Origin: an uncultured Halioglobus sp.
GTDB taxonomy: Bacteria > Pseudomonadota > Gammaproteobacteria > Pseudomonadales > Halieaceae
Reading direction: 5' to 3'
Assembly: GCA_905480565.1 (NCBI GenBank)
Contig: CAJQQW010000381.1
Span: 1 to 9,998 of the forward strand
DNA: 9,998 bases
Shown here in pieces: positions 1 to 6,657 of the stretch. Numbering within the stretch: the first letter of the stretch is position 1; every line of letters starts with the position of its first letter. Under the pieces are notes generated by a model that saw nothing but the letters and a program-made list of their open reading frames with translations, made no database searches and had not been told where the DNA came from. The translations under genes were made by a program, and so were the position numbers.

Positions 1-540
1 GGCTGGGGCATTGAGAACGGCTGTCTAACCCGCCTCGGCTTTGGCGGCGACATTATCACGCGCGAGCAGTTTGGCGATTTTGAACTGAAAGTGGAATGGC
101 GTATCAGCGACGCGGGCAACAGCGGAATCTTTATTCGCGGCAACGAATCCGGCCGCAACATGCAACATTCCGGCTATGAGATGCAGATACTCGACAACGC
201 AGGCCACTACGATGCCAGTGACCCAACGCACAGGGCGGGTGCCTACTACGATATGCTTGCACCCGATCACGACACCAGCCGACCGGTTGGTCACTGGAAC
301 CGCGCGCACATTATCGCTCGCGGTCCCGAGGTTCAATTCTGGCTTAACGATCACATCACAGCACAGTTTGAGCAGGGCAGTGCAGATTGGCAAACGCTGT
401 ATGAAAATAGCAAGTTCGCTGACCGCCCAGACTATGGCAGCCTGTTTAGCGGACATATCGGCTTACAGGATCACTGGGACAAGGTCTGGTTCAGGAATAT
501 CCGGGTTCTGAAAAGCGACCGGGCGCCAACCTCACGCTAA
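1..540 (+). CDS. DUF1080 / 3-keto-disaccharide hydrolase-domain protein, 3' part only
   Basis: The reading frame is open from the left edge to a TAA stop, giving 179 visible residues; the start lies outside the window. The protein matches the DUF1080 (3-keto-disaccharide hydrolase, PF06439) pattern of a concanavalin-like beta-sandwich. Visible hallmarks are 'FGDFELKVEWRIS', 'GNSGIFIRG', 'GYEMQILDN' and the C-terminal 'GHIGLQDHWDKVWFRNIRV'. In this family the domain is usually secreted and is linked to carbohydrate or modified-glycoside breakdown, but the substrate cannot be read from the sequence. A signal peptide would be in the missing N-terminus. No transcription terminator is obvious after the stop. 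The next gene starts 242 bases downstream, so cotranscription is uncertain. I am confident of the domain and uncertain of the role. Confidence 0.85.
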   Translation, partial: GWGIENGCLTRLGFGGDIITREQFGDFELKVEWRISDAGNSGIFIRGNESGRNMQHSGYEMQILDNAGHYDASDPTHRAGAYYDMLAPDHDTSRPVGHWNRAHIIARGPEVQFWLNDHITAQFEQGSADWQTLYENSKFADRPDYGSLFSGHIGLQDHWDKVWFRNIRVLKSDRAPTSR

Positions 541-782
541 CATTGCCTGTCAGACAACGCATTTACGCCTCTATCAATAAACTGTTTGAGGCAGCGGTAC
601 ACGCACACCGGACATCGAATGATAGCCCGACTTATGCCAGTGGCCCCTTTTTATCAAGAGGCACGCGAAACGCCGACCGTTTCAACGACAAGGCGGCCCG
701 CGCGGTACCAGTGAAAAAATAAACGGCGGCAATACAGGCCTGCTTTGCGTTAAGGCAGAGCTTCCGCTAGCATCGCCGCCCG
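541..782. other. Intergenic spacer without a recognisable gene
   Basis: This spacer lies between the DUF1080 gene and the MFS transporter gene. A weak GCCTC/GAGGC hairpin (567-592, 16-base loop, no T tract) and a CTGC/GCAG inverted repeat near 744-762 are the only structures seen. A 31-codon ATG frame at 619-714 has no convincing ribosome-binding site and no recognisable sequence. No clear sigma-70 promoter was found, although one serving the transporter gene is expected here. Confidence 0.4.
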
Positions 783-1988
783 ATGAAGTCCTCACGACAC
801 CTACTGCCCGATTCACGCTGGCTACTGCCTTTGCTCGCCGCCCTGGTCGCACTGGGGCCACTCAGCGTCGATGTTTATCTGCCGGCAATGCCTATCATCA
901 TGGAAGAGCTGGATACGGATATTCAGCGCATGCATCTAACCCTCACTACCTATCTTGCGGGCTTCGCAGTCTTTCACCTGGTGTGCGGCCCCCTCGCGGA
1001 CCGATACGGACGCAAGCCCATATTGATCATCGGTACAGTTCTTTTTGTTTTTGCCTGCATCGGCTGCGCCTCTGCCAGCACCGTTGAGGCGCTCATGTTA
1101 TTCCGTTTTCTTCAGGGCATCGGCGCCTGCGTGGGGCCTACCCTGGCCCGAGCGATAGCACGGGATGTTTTCGGGCCTACTCGAGCCGCGCGCGCGCTCT
1201 CCGTGATCGCCCTGCTTATGGCGCTCGCGCCGGCAGTAGCGCCCACTTTGGGTGGCTTAATGTTGCTGTGGCTTCCATGGCCCAGCATTTTTATCTTACT
1301 GGCGGTCTACGGCATCATCACTGTCGGTCTGATACACGTATTTTTAGCCGAATCACTGCCCGTGCGGCAAAGCCTTCACCCAGTGGCGATCGCCCGCAAC
1401 TTTCGGCTGTTGTTTCGCAGCCGCATATTCCTTGTTGCAACTTTCGCCAGCGGTATGATTTACGCGGGGCTCCTCACCTATCTGTCGTCATCCAGCTTTG
1501 TGTACATACAGATGATGGGGGTACCCGTGGAGCATTTCGGCTTTATCTTCCTGACTTCTGTTATTGGTTACATGGTCGGGAGCGCGCTCAGTGCGAGGTT
1601 GGCCCGGCACTGTGATTCAGAGCTCACTGTACTGCTGGGCGCGGTGCTGATTGCCGTGGCCGTCGGCATTATGTGGGCCGGCACCTACTTTTACCCTGAT
1701 AGCCTCCCGGTGCTCGTTCTTCCAATGATGCTCTACGCTACCGGGATGGGTTTAGTACTGCCCAATGCCATGGCGATAGCACTCAGGCCATTTCCAGGTA
1801 TCGCCGGCACGGCCTCCGCGATGCTTGGCTTTATCCAGATGGCATTATCCGCCGGCGCCACCGCACTAGTAGGAAAATACCTGGTCGATACCCCCCAGCC
1901 CATGCTCGATTTTATGCTTATGATTAGTCTGTCCGCTCTTATCCTGGCTGTCTGGCTGTACTGCCTGCACAAGCGCATCGGACACTGA
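783..1988 (+). CDS. Bcr/CflA-family multidrug-type MFS exporter
   Basis: This 401-residue polytopic inner-membrane protein has the length and hydrophobic rhythm of a 12-helix, proton-driven drug:H+ antiporter. The first helix carries 'GPLSVDVYLPAMP' (residues 25-37), the typical Bcr/CflA N-terminal signature. MFS motif A follows between helices 2 and 3 as 'GPLADRYGRKP' (69-79). A glycine/arginine-rich stretch, 'QGIGACVGPTLARAIARD', fits the conserved helix-4 region. The ATG is the first in-frame start after an upstream TAG at 768-770, and it sits where the family normally begins. However, no Shine-Dalgarno sequence precedes it, so initiation is probably weak or leaderless-like. The cysteine-synthase-family gene follows after 51 nt. 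E. coli Bcr is reported to export L-cysteine as well as drugs, so a cysteine or thiol substrate is possible here, but this is inference from the neighbour. Confidence 0.9.
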   Translation: MKSSRHLLPDSRWLLPLLAALVALGPLSVDVYLPAMPIIMEELDTDIQRMHLTLTTYLAGFAVFHLVCGPLADRYGRKPILIIGTVLFVFACIGCASASTVEALMLFRFLQGIGACVGPTLARAIARDVFGPTRAARALSVIALLMALAPAVAPTLGGLMLLWLPWPSIFILLAVYGIITVGLIHVFLAESLPVRQSLHPVAIARNFRLLFRSRIFLVATFASGMIYAGLLTYLSSSSFVYIQMMGVPVEHFGFIFLTSVIGYMVGSALSARLARHCDSELTVLLGAVLIAVAVGIMWAGTYFYPDSLPVLVLPMMLYATGMGLVLPNAMAIALRPFPGIAGTASAMLGFIQMALSAGATALVGKYLVDTPQPMLDFMLMISLSALILAVWLYCLHKRIGH

Positions 1989-2024
1989 CCCAGCCCGGTC
2001 ACTGTGGCATACTCAGCGGGATTC

Positions 2025-2042
2025 AGGAGAGACAACACCGTG
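2025..2042 (+). promoter_or_regulatory. Shine-Dalgarno site that fixes the GTG start of the cysteine synthase gene
   Basis: AGGAGA at 2025-2030 is followed by a 9-nt spacer and GTG at 2040. The alternative upstream ATG (2004) would place this purine box inside the coding sequence. The first conserved family residues ('VTQLIGNTPLV') begin just after the GTG, which supports this start. Confidence 0.8.
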
Positions 2043-3047
2043 CAAAACGCCCCCGACGTAACGCAACTGATTGGCAACACGCCGCTCGTTCATCTGAAGC
2101 AGGTATCGGAGAGAACCGGCTGTACCATTTTAGGCAAGGCCGAATTTCTGAATCCCGGAGGCTCGATCAAAGACCGTACCGCCCTCGGCATCATCAGCGC
2201 CGCACAAGCCGCAGGCGATCTTCAGCCGGGCGGACGAATCGTCGAGGGCACCGCGGGTAATACCGGCATCGGCCTGACATTATTGGCCAACGCTCTGGGA
2301 TACACCTGCTCCATCGTTATGCCTCTTACCCAGAGCAAAGAAAAAATAGATACCCTTGAATTGCTCGGTGCTGATCTGCACCTCGTGCCAGCAACGTCCT
2401 ACAGTGACAAAAACCATTACATTCACCAGGCTGAGCGACTGACAAATAAACTCGCCCAACGTGAGGAACATGGCGCCATCTGGGCGAGACAGTTCGACAA
2501 TCTCGCCAATATGGATGCTCACTACCGGACGACAGGGGCAGAAATCTGGGAGCAGACCGACGGTAAAATAGACGGCTTTATCTGCTCCGTGGGTACCGGA
2601 GGGTCGCTGGCGGGTATTTCAGTCGCGCTAAAAGAACGCAACGAGAGTATCACCATCGGGCTGGTAGACCCCTGCGGCGCATCGATGGAAGCCTACTTTA
2701 ACAAGGGCACACCGGAGCCCAGCGCAGGCACCTCCATCATAGAGGGCATTGGCGTCAACCATGTCACAGACAACGTGGCGCAGGCTAAAGTCGATCAGGC
2801 TTACACCATTGACGACACTGAGGCACTGCCCTATGCATTTGACCTGTTGAGACACGAGGGGCTTTGTCTCGGTGGCACATCGGGTATTAATATCGCAGGC
2901 GCCGTAAGACTGGCAGAACATCTGGGACCGGGGCATACCATCGTCACTATCCTCTGCGACTACGGTAACCGCTACCAGAGCAAACTGTTCAACCCGGTTT
3001 TTCTGGAAAACAAGGGCCTGCCTATTCCAGAATGGCTTGCAATCTAA
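2040..3047 (+). CDS. PLP-dependent cysteine synthase family protein (CysK-like)
   Basis: This 335-residue fold-type II PLP enzyme probably makes cysteine from an activated serine (O-acetylserine or similar) and sulfide in the cytosol. Lys44 in 'NPGGSIKDRTA' is the expected Schiff-base lysine. 'EGTAGNTGIGL' (69-79) is the substrate-loop equivalent of TSGNTG, and 'GTGGSLAG' (185-192) is the PLP phosphate-binding loop. 'EGIG' (235-238) is also present, and 'GGTSGIN' (278-284) holds the likely pyridine-N contact Ser281. I chose the GTG start because AGGAGA (2025-2030) lies 9 nt upstream; an in-frame ATG at 2004 would add 12 non-conserved residues and has no such site. The TAGNTG version of the loop points to the 'cysteine synthase 2' branch (as recalled for fungal mitochondrial homologues) rather than canonical CysK, so a desulfhydrase or another beta-substituted-serine activity is possible. 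Confidence 0.88.
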   Translation: MQNAPDVTQLIGNTPLVHLKQVSERTGCTILGKAEFLNPGGSIKDRTALGIISAAQAAGDLQPGGRIVEGTAGNTGIGLTLLANALGYTCSIVMPLTQSKEKIDTLELLGADLHLVPATSYSDKNHYIHQAERLTNKLAQREEHGAIWARQFDNLANMDAHYRTTGAEIWEQTDGKIDGFICSVGTGGSLAGISVALKERNESITIGLVDPCGASMEAYFNKGTPEPSAGTSIIEGIGVNHVTDNVAQAKVDQAYTIDDTEALPYAFDLLRHEGLCLGGTSGINIAGAVRLAEHLGPGHTIVTILCDYGNRYQSKLFNPVFLENKGLPIPEWLAI

Positions 3048-3066
3048 TCCCGGCAAAGGAAGACCC

Positions 3067-3687
3067 ATGAAGATCGGTATAATCTGTGGCAGCCACCGCG
3101 ATCCGTCCGAGAGCGGCAAAGTAGCGCGCTGTATCGAAAAGTCCCTGTTGCAACAGGGCCACTGTGACGAAACCTGGCTGTATGACCTTGGTGGCAACCC
3201 ATTGCCCCTTTGGGATGAGGGCGTGTGGGACGGTAACGATACCCGCTGGCAAGAAACCCTCAGGCCTCTGAGTGACCAGCTGATGGCATGCGATGGATTC
3301 GTGATTGTCTCGCCCGAGTGGCATGGTATGGCGCCTGCTGGCTTGAAAAATTTTTTCCTGATGTGGACGGCCGGCGGCGAGCTAGCCCACAAACCCGCCC
3401 TTATTGTCACGGTTTCAACGGCCGATGGAGGATCTTTTCCGGTAGCGGAGCTACGCATGAGCAGCTACAAGAATAGCCGTATCTGCTATCTGCCGGAGCA
3501 CCTGATTATTCGCTACGTAGATACCCTATTCAACGACGACCCGATAAAGAACAAAGCCAGTGCGCAAACGTATTTCGAGGATCGCCTCACCTACTGCCTG
3601 GCGATGCTGAAAGAGTACGCAATGGCATTTCGGCAGATCCGCGCCAGCGGAAAAACCTCTCTGGAGACTTATACCAGCGGCATGTGA
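3067..3687 (+). CDS. NAD(P)H-dependent FMN reductase (flavodoxin-fold)
   Basis: This 206-residue cytosolic protein belongs to the NADPH-dependent FMN reductase family. The N-terminus 'MKIGIICGSHRDPSESGK' gives beta-1 and the FMN phosphate-binding loop (GSHRDPSESGK, residues 8-18). 'SPEWHGMAPAGLKNFF' (82-97) is the counterpart of the family's 'PEYNxSxPGxLKNA' flavin-ring loop. Such enzymes reduce FMN, quinones or azo compounds, or supply FMNH2 to a partner monooxygenase; the real substrate is not evident. I chose the ATG at 3067 because AAAGGA (3055-3060) lies 6 nt upstream; an earlier in-frame start would overlap the cysteine synthase gene. The 19-nt gap to that gene indicates cotranscription and a possible link with sulfur or redox metabolism. 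The gene converges on nfeD with only 21 bases between the two stops. Confidence 0.88.
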   Translation: MKIGIICGSHRDPSESGKVARCIEKSLLQQGHCDETWLYDLGGNPLPLWDEGVWDGNDTRWQETLRPLSDQLMACDGFVIVSPEWHGMAPAGLKNFFLMWTAGGELAHKPALIVTVSTADGGSFPVAELRMSSYKNSRICYLPEHLIIRYVDTLFNDDPIKNKASAQTYFEDRLTYCLAMLKEYAMAFRQIRASGKTSLETYTSGM

Positions 3688-3708
3688 AACGCGGCCGAAA
3701 GCAGGTCA

Positions 3709-4155
3709 CTATTGCACCGTGAGGGTAATACCCTCCAGCCGAATGATGGTTGCTGTACTGCCCTTCTCTAGAACAGCGTCAGCCGATGTGTCCAGTTCGG
3801 CGCGCCAATCGGTACCCGACCACTGAACTGTACCCGCAGCCCCCGGACCGATGTCACTCAGCACTACCACCTGCTGACCAATGGCATCATTACCCGGCAT
3901 CTCACCCGGCCTGCTCTGCCAGCGTTTAAGTGGCCTGTACGCCACCATTGCGATAACCGCGGTGCTCAGGACGAACACGGCCGTTGTCAGTATCCAACCG
4001 GCATCCGCATAGACATAGGAGAGAGCTGCGGCGGCAAGCGCGCCCGCACCGAGGAATAATAACCAGAACACACTAAGCTGAAAAACAAGTAGCTCAAGGA
4101 CAATCAGAATAACCGCCGCTATCAGATAAAACAGGAAAGGTGTGACCGCTCCCAT
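3709..4155 (-). CDS. NfeD-like C-terminal OB-domain membrane protein
   Basis: This 148-residue inner-membrane protein corresponds to the short NfeD type (E. coli YbbJ-like), without the N-terminal ClpP-like serine protease domain of long NfeD proteins. Three hydrophobic helices lie at roughly residues 7-24, 28-48 and 52-72. A soluble OB-fold follows (about 89-148), with the typical 'GTVQWSGTDWRAEL' strand pattern. NfeD OB domains are thought to bind SPFH partners. The SPFH gene lies immediately upstream in transcription order: its TGA and this ATG are separated by a single base, so the two are cotranscribed and probably translationally coupled. A GGAG in the end of the upstream gene can serve as ribosome-binding site. 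The likely role is in membrane-protein quality control or microdomain organisation. Confidence 0.88.
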   Translation of the reverse strand: MGAVTPFLFYLIAAVILIVLELLVFQLSVFWLLFLGAGALAAAALSYVYADAGWILTTAVFVLSTAVIAMVAYRPLKRWQSRPGEMPGNDAIGQQVVVLSDIGPGAAGTVQWSGTDWRAELDTSADAVLEKGSTATIIRLEGITLTVQ

Positions 4156-4156
4156 C

Positions 4157-5065
4157 TCAGATTTTCTCCGCCTGGTCGACCTGCCCTTTGAGCGTCTCGA
4201 ATGCGGTAAACGCCTTCCCTACCACCGACGACACATCGGAACCATCAGAAGGAATCAAAGCCACAGTGCCATTGCGCGCCAGTTTTTCGAACGCGGCAAT
4301 GTATTGCTCGGATAGTTGCTGCGCAACCGCTGTGGTGCCCCCCTCCTGAGTGATCGCCTGGGAGATGGCTTTAATCGCCTCGGCCCGCGCGCGCGCTTCA
4401 ATTAAGACCGACTCCGCCGAGCCCTGAGCACGCAAAATTGTGGCTTGCTTGTCTCCATTCGCTTCATTGATCTGCGCCTCGCGATAGCCCTCTGATGTAG
4501 TGACCGCAACACGACGCTCACGCTCTGCGGCCATCTGCTTTTCCATCTCTTCCAAAATACTGCTAGGGGGCGCGATATCTTTCACTTCATAGCGCAGTAC
4601 CTTCGTGCCCCAGCTATTGGATGCTTCGTCGATAGCGTCGGTCACTTGCGCGTTGATGGATTCGCGAGACTCGAACGTCTGATCCAGCGTGATCTTGCCA
4701 ATCTCCGCACGCATGGTCGTCTGAGCCAGCTGCGTGATTGCAAACGAGAGATTGTCGACGCCGTAGCTGGCCGCCCTCGGGTCCATTATCCGCATGTACA
4801 ACACACCGTCGACACCGAGCGCAACGTTGTCGCGGGTAATGGCTTGTTGCTGGGGAACATCAACAGCAAACTCCTTCAGTGAGTGCCGGTATGCCACACG
4901 ATCAAGGAAAGGAATCAGAATATGAAACCCCGCTTCCAGCGTCGCCGAATATTTACCCAAACGTTCGACCACAAATGCTTCGTTCTGAGGAACAATCCTG
5001 ACAATCTTGCTGAGGATGACTATCAGGACAACGCCCAGACCCGCCCATATCAACAGTGATTCCAT
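4157..5065 (-). CDS. qmcA: SPFH/Band 7 (stomatin/slipin) membrane protein, QmcA-like
   Basis: This protein has an N-terminal membrane helix (about residues 1-22) and an SPFH/PHB domain opening with 'KIVRIVPQNEAFVVERLGKYSATL'. A charged, alanine/glutamate-rich coiled-coil follows, containing 'EKQMAAERERR' and 'ARARAEAIKAISQAI'. This is the architecture of E. coli QmcA and bacterial stomatins, which oligomerise at the inner membrane and are linked to FtsH/HtpX-type proteolysis. Two in-frame ATGs are close together, at 5077 and 5065. I prefer 5065 (302 residues) because GGAG (5072-5075) lies 6 nt before it, whereas the earlier ATG has only a weak purine stretch; the longer form would be 306 residues. 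It forms a pair with the downstream nfeD-like gene. A 188-nt spacer separates it from dsbA, so it may have its own promoter. Confidence 0.88.
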   Translation of the reverse strand: MESLLIWAGLGVVLIVILSKIVRIVPQNEAFVVERLGKYSATLEAGFHILIPFLDRVAYRHSLKEFAVDVPQQQAITRDNVALGVDGVLYMRIMDPRAASYGVDNLSFAITQLAQTTMRAEIGKITLDQTFESRESINAQVTDAIDEASNSWGTKVLRYEVKDIAPPSSILEEMEKQMAAERERRVAVTTSEGYREAQINEANGDKQATILRAQGSAESVLIEARARAEAIKAISQAITQEGGTTAVAQQLSEQYIAAFEKLARNGTVALIPSDGSDVSSVVGKAFTAFETLKGQVDQAEKI

Positions 5066-5194
5066 GCCAAACTCCATTATCTCAAATCAGAAACGATATT
5101 AGGCCGCCACAGCATCAAAAGTACAGGAGATGCACTCTCCATCGATGCACAGGAACAAGCACATGACGAGAAATGCGGGCGTTCATGCCTGTTA

Positions 5195-5213
5195 CCCACG
5201 CCAAGGGCGCGGG
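5195..5213 (-). other. Strong hairpin in the dsbA 3' region, without U tract
   Basis: On the minus strand CCCGCGCC, a CTT loop and GGCGTGGG form an 8-bp stem with one G.U wobble. It lies about 40 nt after the dsbA stop codon. No run of T follows, so it is not a standard intrinsic terminator. It could stabilise the dsbA mRNA 3' end or mark a Rho-dependent end before qmcA. A smaller perfect hairpin (GGAGA/TCTCC, 5126-5140) lies nearer to qmcA. Confidence 0.45.
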
Positions 5214-5253
5214 ACAGTGAAAACCGCTCTATCTGACAGCGAAGTTCGGGCTA

Positions 5254-5892
5254 TCAGTCAGCGTCTAGACGTTCCTGTTCGATGAGGTATTCCGCCACTT
5301 CCAACATGGTCGCCTGATCACCCACCTTCCCTGCGCTGATCAGGTACTTACCGTTAACCATTAACGATGGTGTGCCCGTAACCCGTGCGCCCTTGGCAGC
5401 GGCTACGCCCTGACTCACCTGACTGTTAATGCCAAACGAATTGTACGCCTTGTTAAAGTCTTCCCGGGAAACGCCATTAGCCACAAACAGGGCTTCTATC
5501 TCGGCATCAGAGCCAAGTGGTTTACCTTCCTCGTTCATTGCCCGAAAAATGACAGGGTTCATAGTGTCGAGAACACCGAGCACCTGGGCTGTGTAGTACG
5601 CCTTGGCATGAAGCTCCATAACACCTCGCCACACGGCAGGGATACCGCGGAAGCTGACATCATCAGGCATGGTTTTCTTCCACTGCCCAATAACTGCTTC
5701 GAAAGTGTAACAGTGGCCGCAGCCGTACCAGAAAAACTCTGCGAGCTCGATTTTACCCGGTTCAACCACCCGGATCGGGGGGTTGATTAAATCGTAATGG
5801 GTGCCTGCAATATAGGTTTCAGCATCGTCGGCAGTGGCGCTCGCCAGGCCCAATGTGAGCAGAGACAGCATCAATAACACTTGTTTGATCAT
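5254..5892 (-). CDS. dsbA: Periplasmic thiol:disulfide oxidoreductase DsbA
   Basis: This 212-residue precursor introduces disulfide bonds into exported proteins and is reoxidised by DsbB. An N-terminal signal peptide (hydrophobic residues 5-17) has likely Ala-X-Ala-type cleavage around residues 19-21. The thioredoxin-fold active site is 'WYGCGHCYTFE', with Cys58 and Cys61 in a CGHC motif. The cis-proline loop is 'VTGTP' with Pro175. Length and layout match Pseudomonas DsbA. The AGGG ribosome-binding site (complement of 5897-5900) is 4 nt before the ATG. It is codirectional with the cytochrome c4 gene, 87 nt upstream; the cytochrome-dsbA-engB neighbourhood is conserved in Pseudomonas relatives. 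A GAACAA-N16-TCTGA element upstream suggests control by an RpoE/AlgU-type envelope-stress sigma factor in addition to read-through. Confidence 0.95.
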   Translation of the reverse strand: MIKQVLLMLSLLTLGLASATADDAETYIAGTHYDLINPPIRVVEPGKIELAEFFWYGCGHCYTFEAVIGQWKKTMPDDVSFRGIPAVWRGVMELHAKAYYTAQVLGVLDTMNPVIFRAMNEEGKPLGSDAEIEALFVANGVSREDFNKAYNSFGINSQVSQGVAAAKGARVTGTPSLMVNGKYLISAGKVGDQATMLEVAEYLIEQERLDAD

Positions 5893-5899
5893 AATTCCC

Positions 5900-5910
5900 T
5901 CGACAGTCGA
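5900..5910. repeat. 11-bp inverted repeat upstream of the dsbA ribosome-binding site
   Basis: TCGAC-A-GTCGA is a perfect inverted repeat with a single central base, between the predicted dsbA promoter and its ribosome-binding site. A one-base loop makes an RNA hairpin unlikely, so if functional it would be a DNA operator half-site pair. It is short enough to be chance. Confidence 0.3.
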
Positions 5911-5922
5911 TCCACCATTACA

Positions 5923-5949
5923 TCAGACAACAGCACAGCCCCGTTGTTC
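5923..5949 (-). promoter_or_regulatory. Candidate RpoE/AlgU-type promoter of dsbA
   Basis: Reading the minus strand, GAACAA (5949-5944) is followed by exactly 16 bases and TCTGA (5927-5923). This fits the extracytoplasmic-function sigma consensus GAACTT-N16/17-TCTGA with a perfect -10 and the conserved GAAC core of the -35. Transcription would start near 5917, giving a leader of about 25 nt that contains the AGGG ribosome-binding site. In P. aeruginosa, dsbA is reported as induced in mucoid strains, in which the AlgU/AlgT sigma factor is active; this is from memory and supports the reading. The match itself was made by eye. Confidence 0.55.
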
Positions 5950-5979
5950 TTAAAAATACAGCAAAAACTCTTTCCTGCC

Positions 5980-6609
5980 CTAGTGCAGCCCTGATACGTA
6001 GCTCGAGACAGCTTCAATCTCCCTGTCACTCAGGGCAAACGCCACGCTGCGCATGATCTTGGCATCGCCATCGTTGGTCCGTCCCGATGGGTCGTCGTAT
6101 CCCGTGCGGTAAGCGCGCAGCTGGTCGGCCACATACTGGGCATGTTGTCCCGCCAGTGAGGGGAATCCGCCCGGCGCATTGCCCTGACCGGTAGGAGAAT
6201 GACAGGCGATGCAGGCCGCTACGTTACGTTCTGCCACACCGCTGCGATAAATGTTTGCACCCAGCTCAAGCAGGGCCGGATCGGTTTGACCGCCGCTTGT
6301 TTCCTGACTGGAAAAATACGCTGCAATGTCCGCCAGCTCCTGGTCACTCTTGTCGTCCACCTGGCCAATCATCGTGGGCACCACTCGTGCGCCATCGCGA
6401 ATATCCTGCAGCTGCTTGTAGAGATACTTCTCGCCCTGTCCCGCAAGCTTGGGGAAGGGCGCAGGGCCATTACCATCCGCGCCGTGGCATGCGACACAGG
6501 TAGCGGCCTCGTTTTTGCCTGCTGCCGCGTCGCCAGCAGGTCTCTCAGCTGCGAGGCCGGCCGATGCAAAGCCCAGTGTCAGGCAGAGCAGGGTCACTTG
6601 TCTTTTCAT
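5980..6609 (-). CDS. Diheme cytochrome c4
   Basis: This 209-residue periplasmic precursor has a signal peptide (residues 1 to about 21, ending 'GLAA') and two tandem cytochrome c domains. The first haem site is CVACH (38-42) with the likely distal ligand Met80 in 'VVPTMIGQ'. The second is CIACH (133-137) with the likely distal ligand Met186 in 'AKIMRSVAFAL'. 'FPKLAGQ' and 'FPSLAGQ' occur after the respective haem sites, as in cytochrome c4. Cytochrome c4 carries electrons from the bc1 complex or other donors to terminal oxidases, notably cbb3 types. A GGAA ribosome-binding site lies 7 nt before the ATG. The gene follows cytochrome c5 at 35 nt and is probably cotranscribed with it. Confidence 0.94.
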   Translation of the reverse strand: MKRQVTLLCLTLGFASAGLAAERPAGDAAAGKNEAATCVACHGADGNGPAPFPKLAGQGEKYLYKQLQDIRDGARVVPTMIGQVDDKSDQELADIAAYFSSQETSGGQTDPALLELGANIYRSGVAERNVAACIACHSPTGQGNAPGGFPSLAGQHAQYVADQLRAYRTGYDDPSGRTNDGDAKIMRSVAFALSDREIEAVSSYVSGLH

Positions 6610-6639
6610 GTCAAATTCCGGTAATGCGTTAGTGTTAAT

Positions 6640-6657
6640 GGCGCCTACTGTGGCGCC
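6640..6657 (-). other. Perfect GGCGCC hairpin at the cytochrome c5 stop codon
   Basis: GGCGCC (6640-6645) and GGCGCC (6652-6657) are self-complementary arms with a 6-base loop in which the cytochrome c5 TAG begins; the stop codon lies within the hairpin. No T run follows on the minus strand, so full termination is unlikely. A partial attenuator, or an RNA-stability element setting the c5:c4 ratio, is plausible but unproven. Confidence 0.45.

Noticed and set aside
619..714. 31-codon ATG frame in the spacer before the MFS gene
   Set aside because: It has only a weak GGA upstream, no recognisable sequence and no supporting neighbour; it is compatible with a random open frame.
2004..2039. ATG 2004 as start of the cysteine synthase gene
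   Set aside because: It lies just before a strong Shine-Dalgarno box that serves the GTG at 2040, and it adds residues outside the family alignment.
2628..3458. 276-codon minus-strand open frame across the cysteine synthase and FMN reductase genes
   Set aside because: It is antisense to two well-supported genes and spans their boundary; the translation shows no family pattern.
5221..5247. A third GAACTT on the minus strand, downstream of dsbA and upstream of qmcA
   Set aside because: At 16-17 bases downstream there is GGTTT-like sequence rather than TCTnA, so the second half of the sigma motif is missing.
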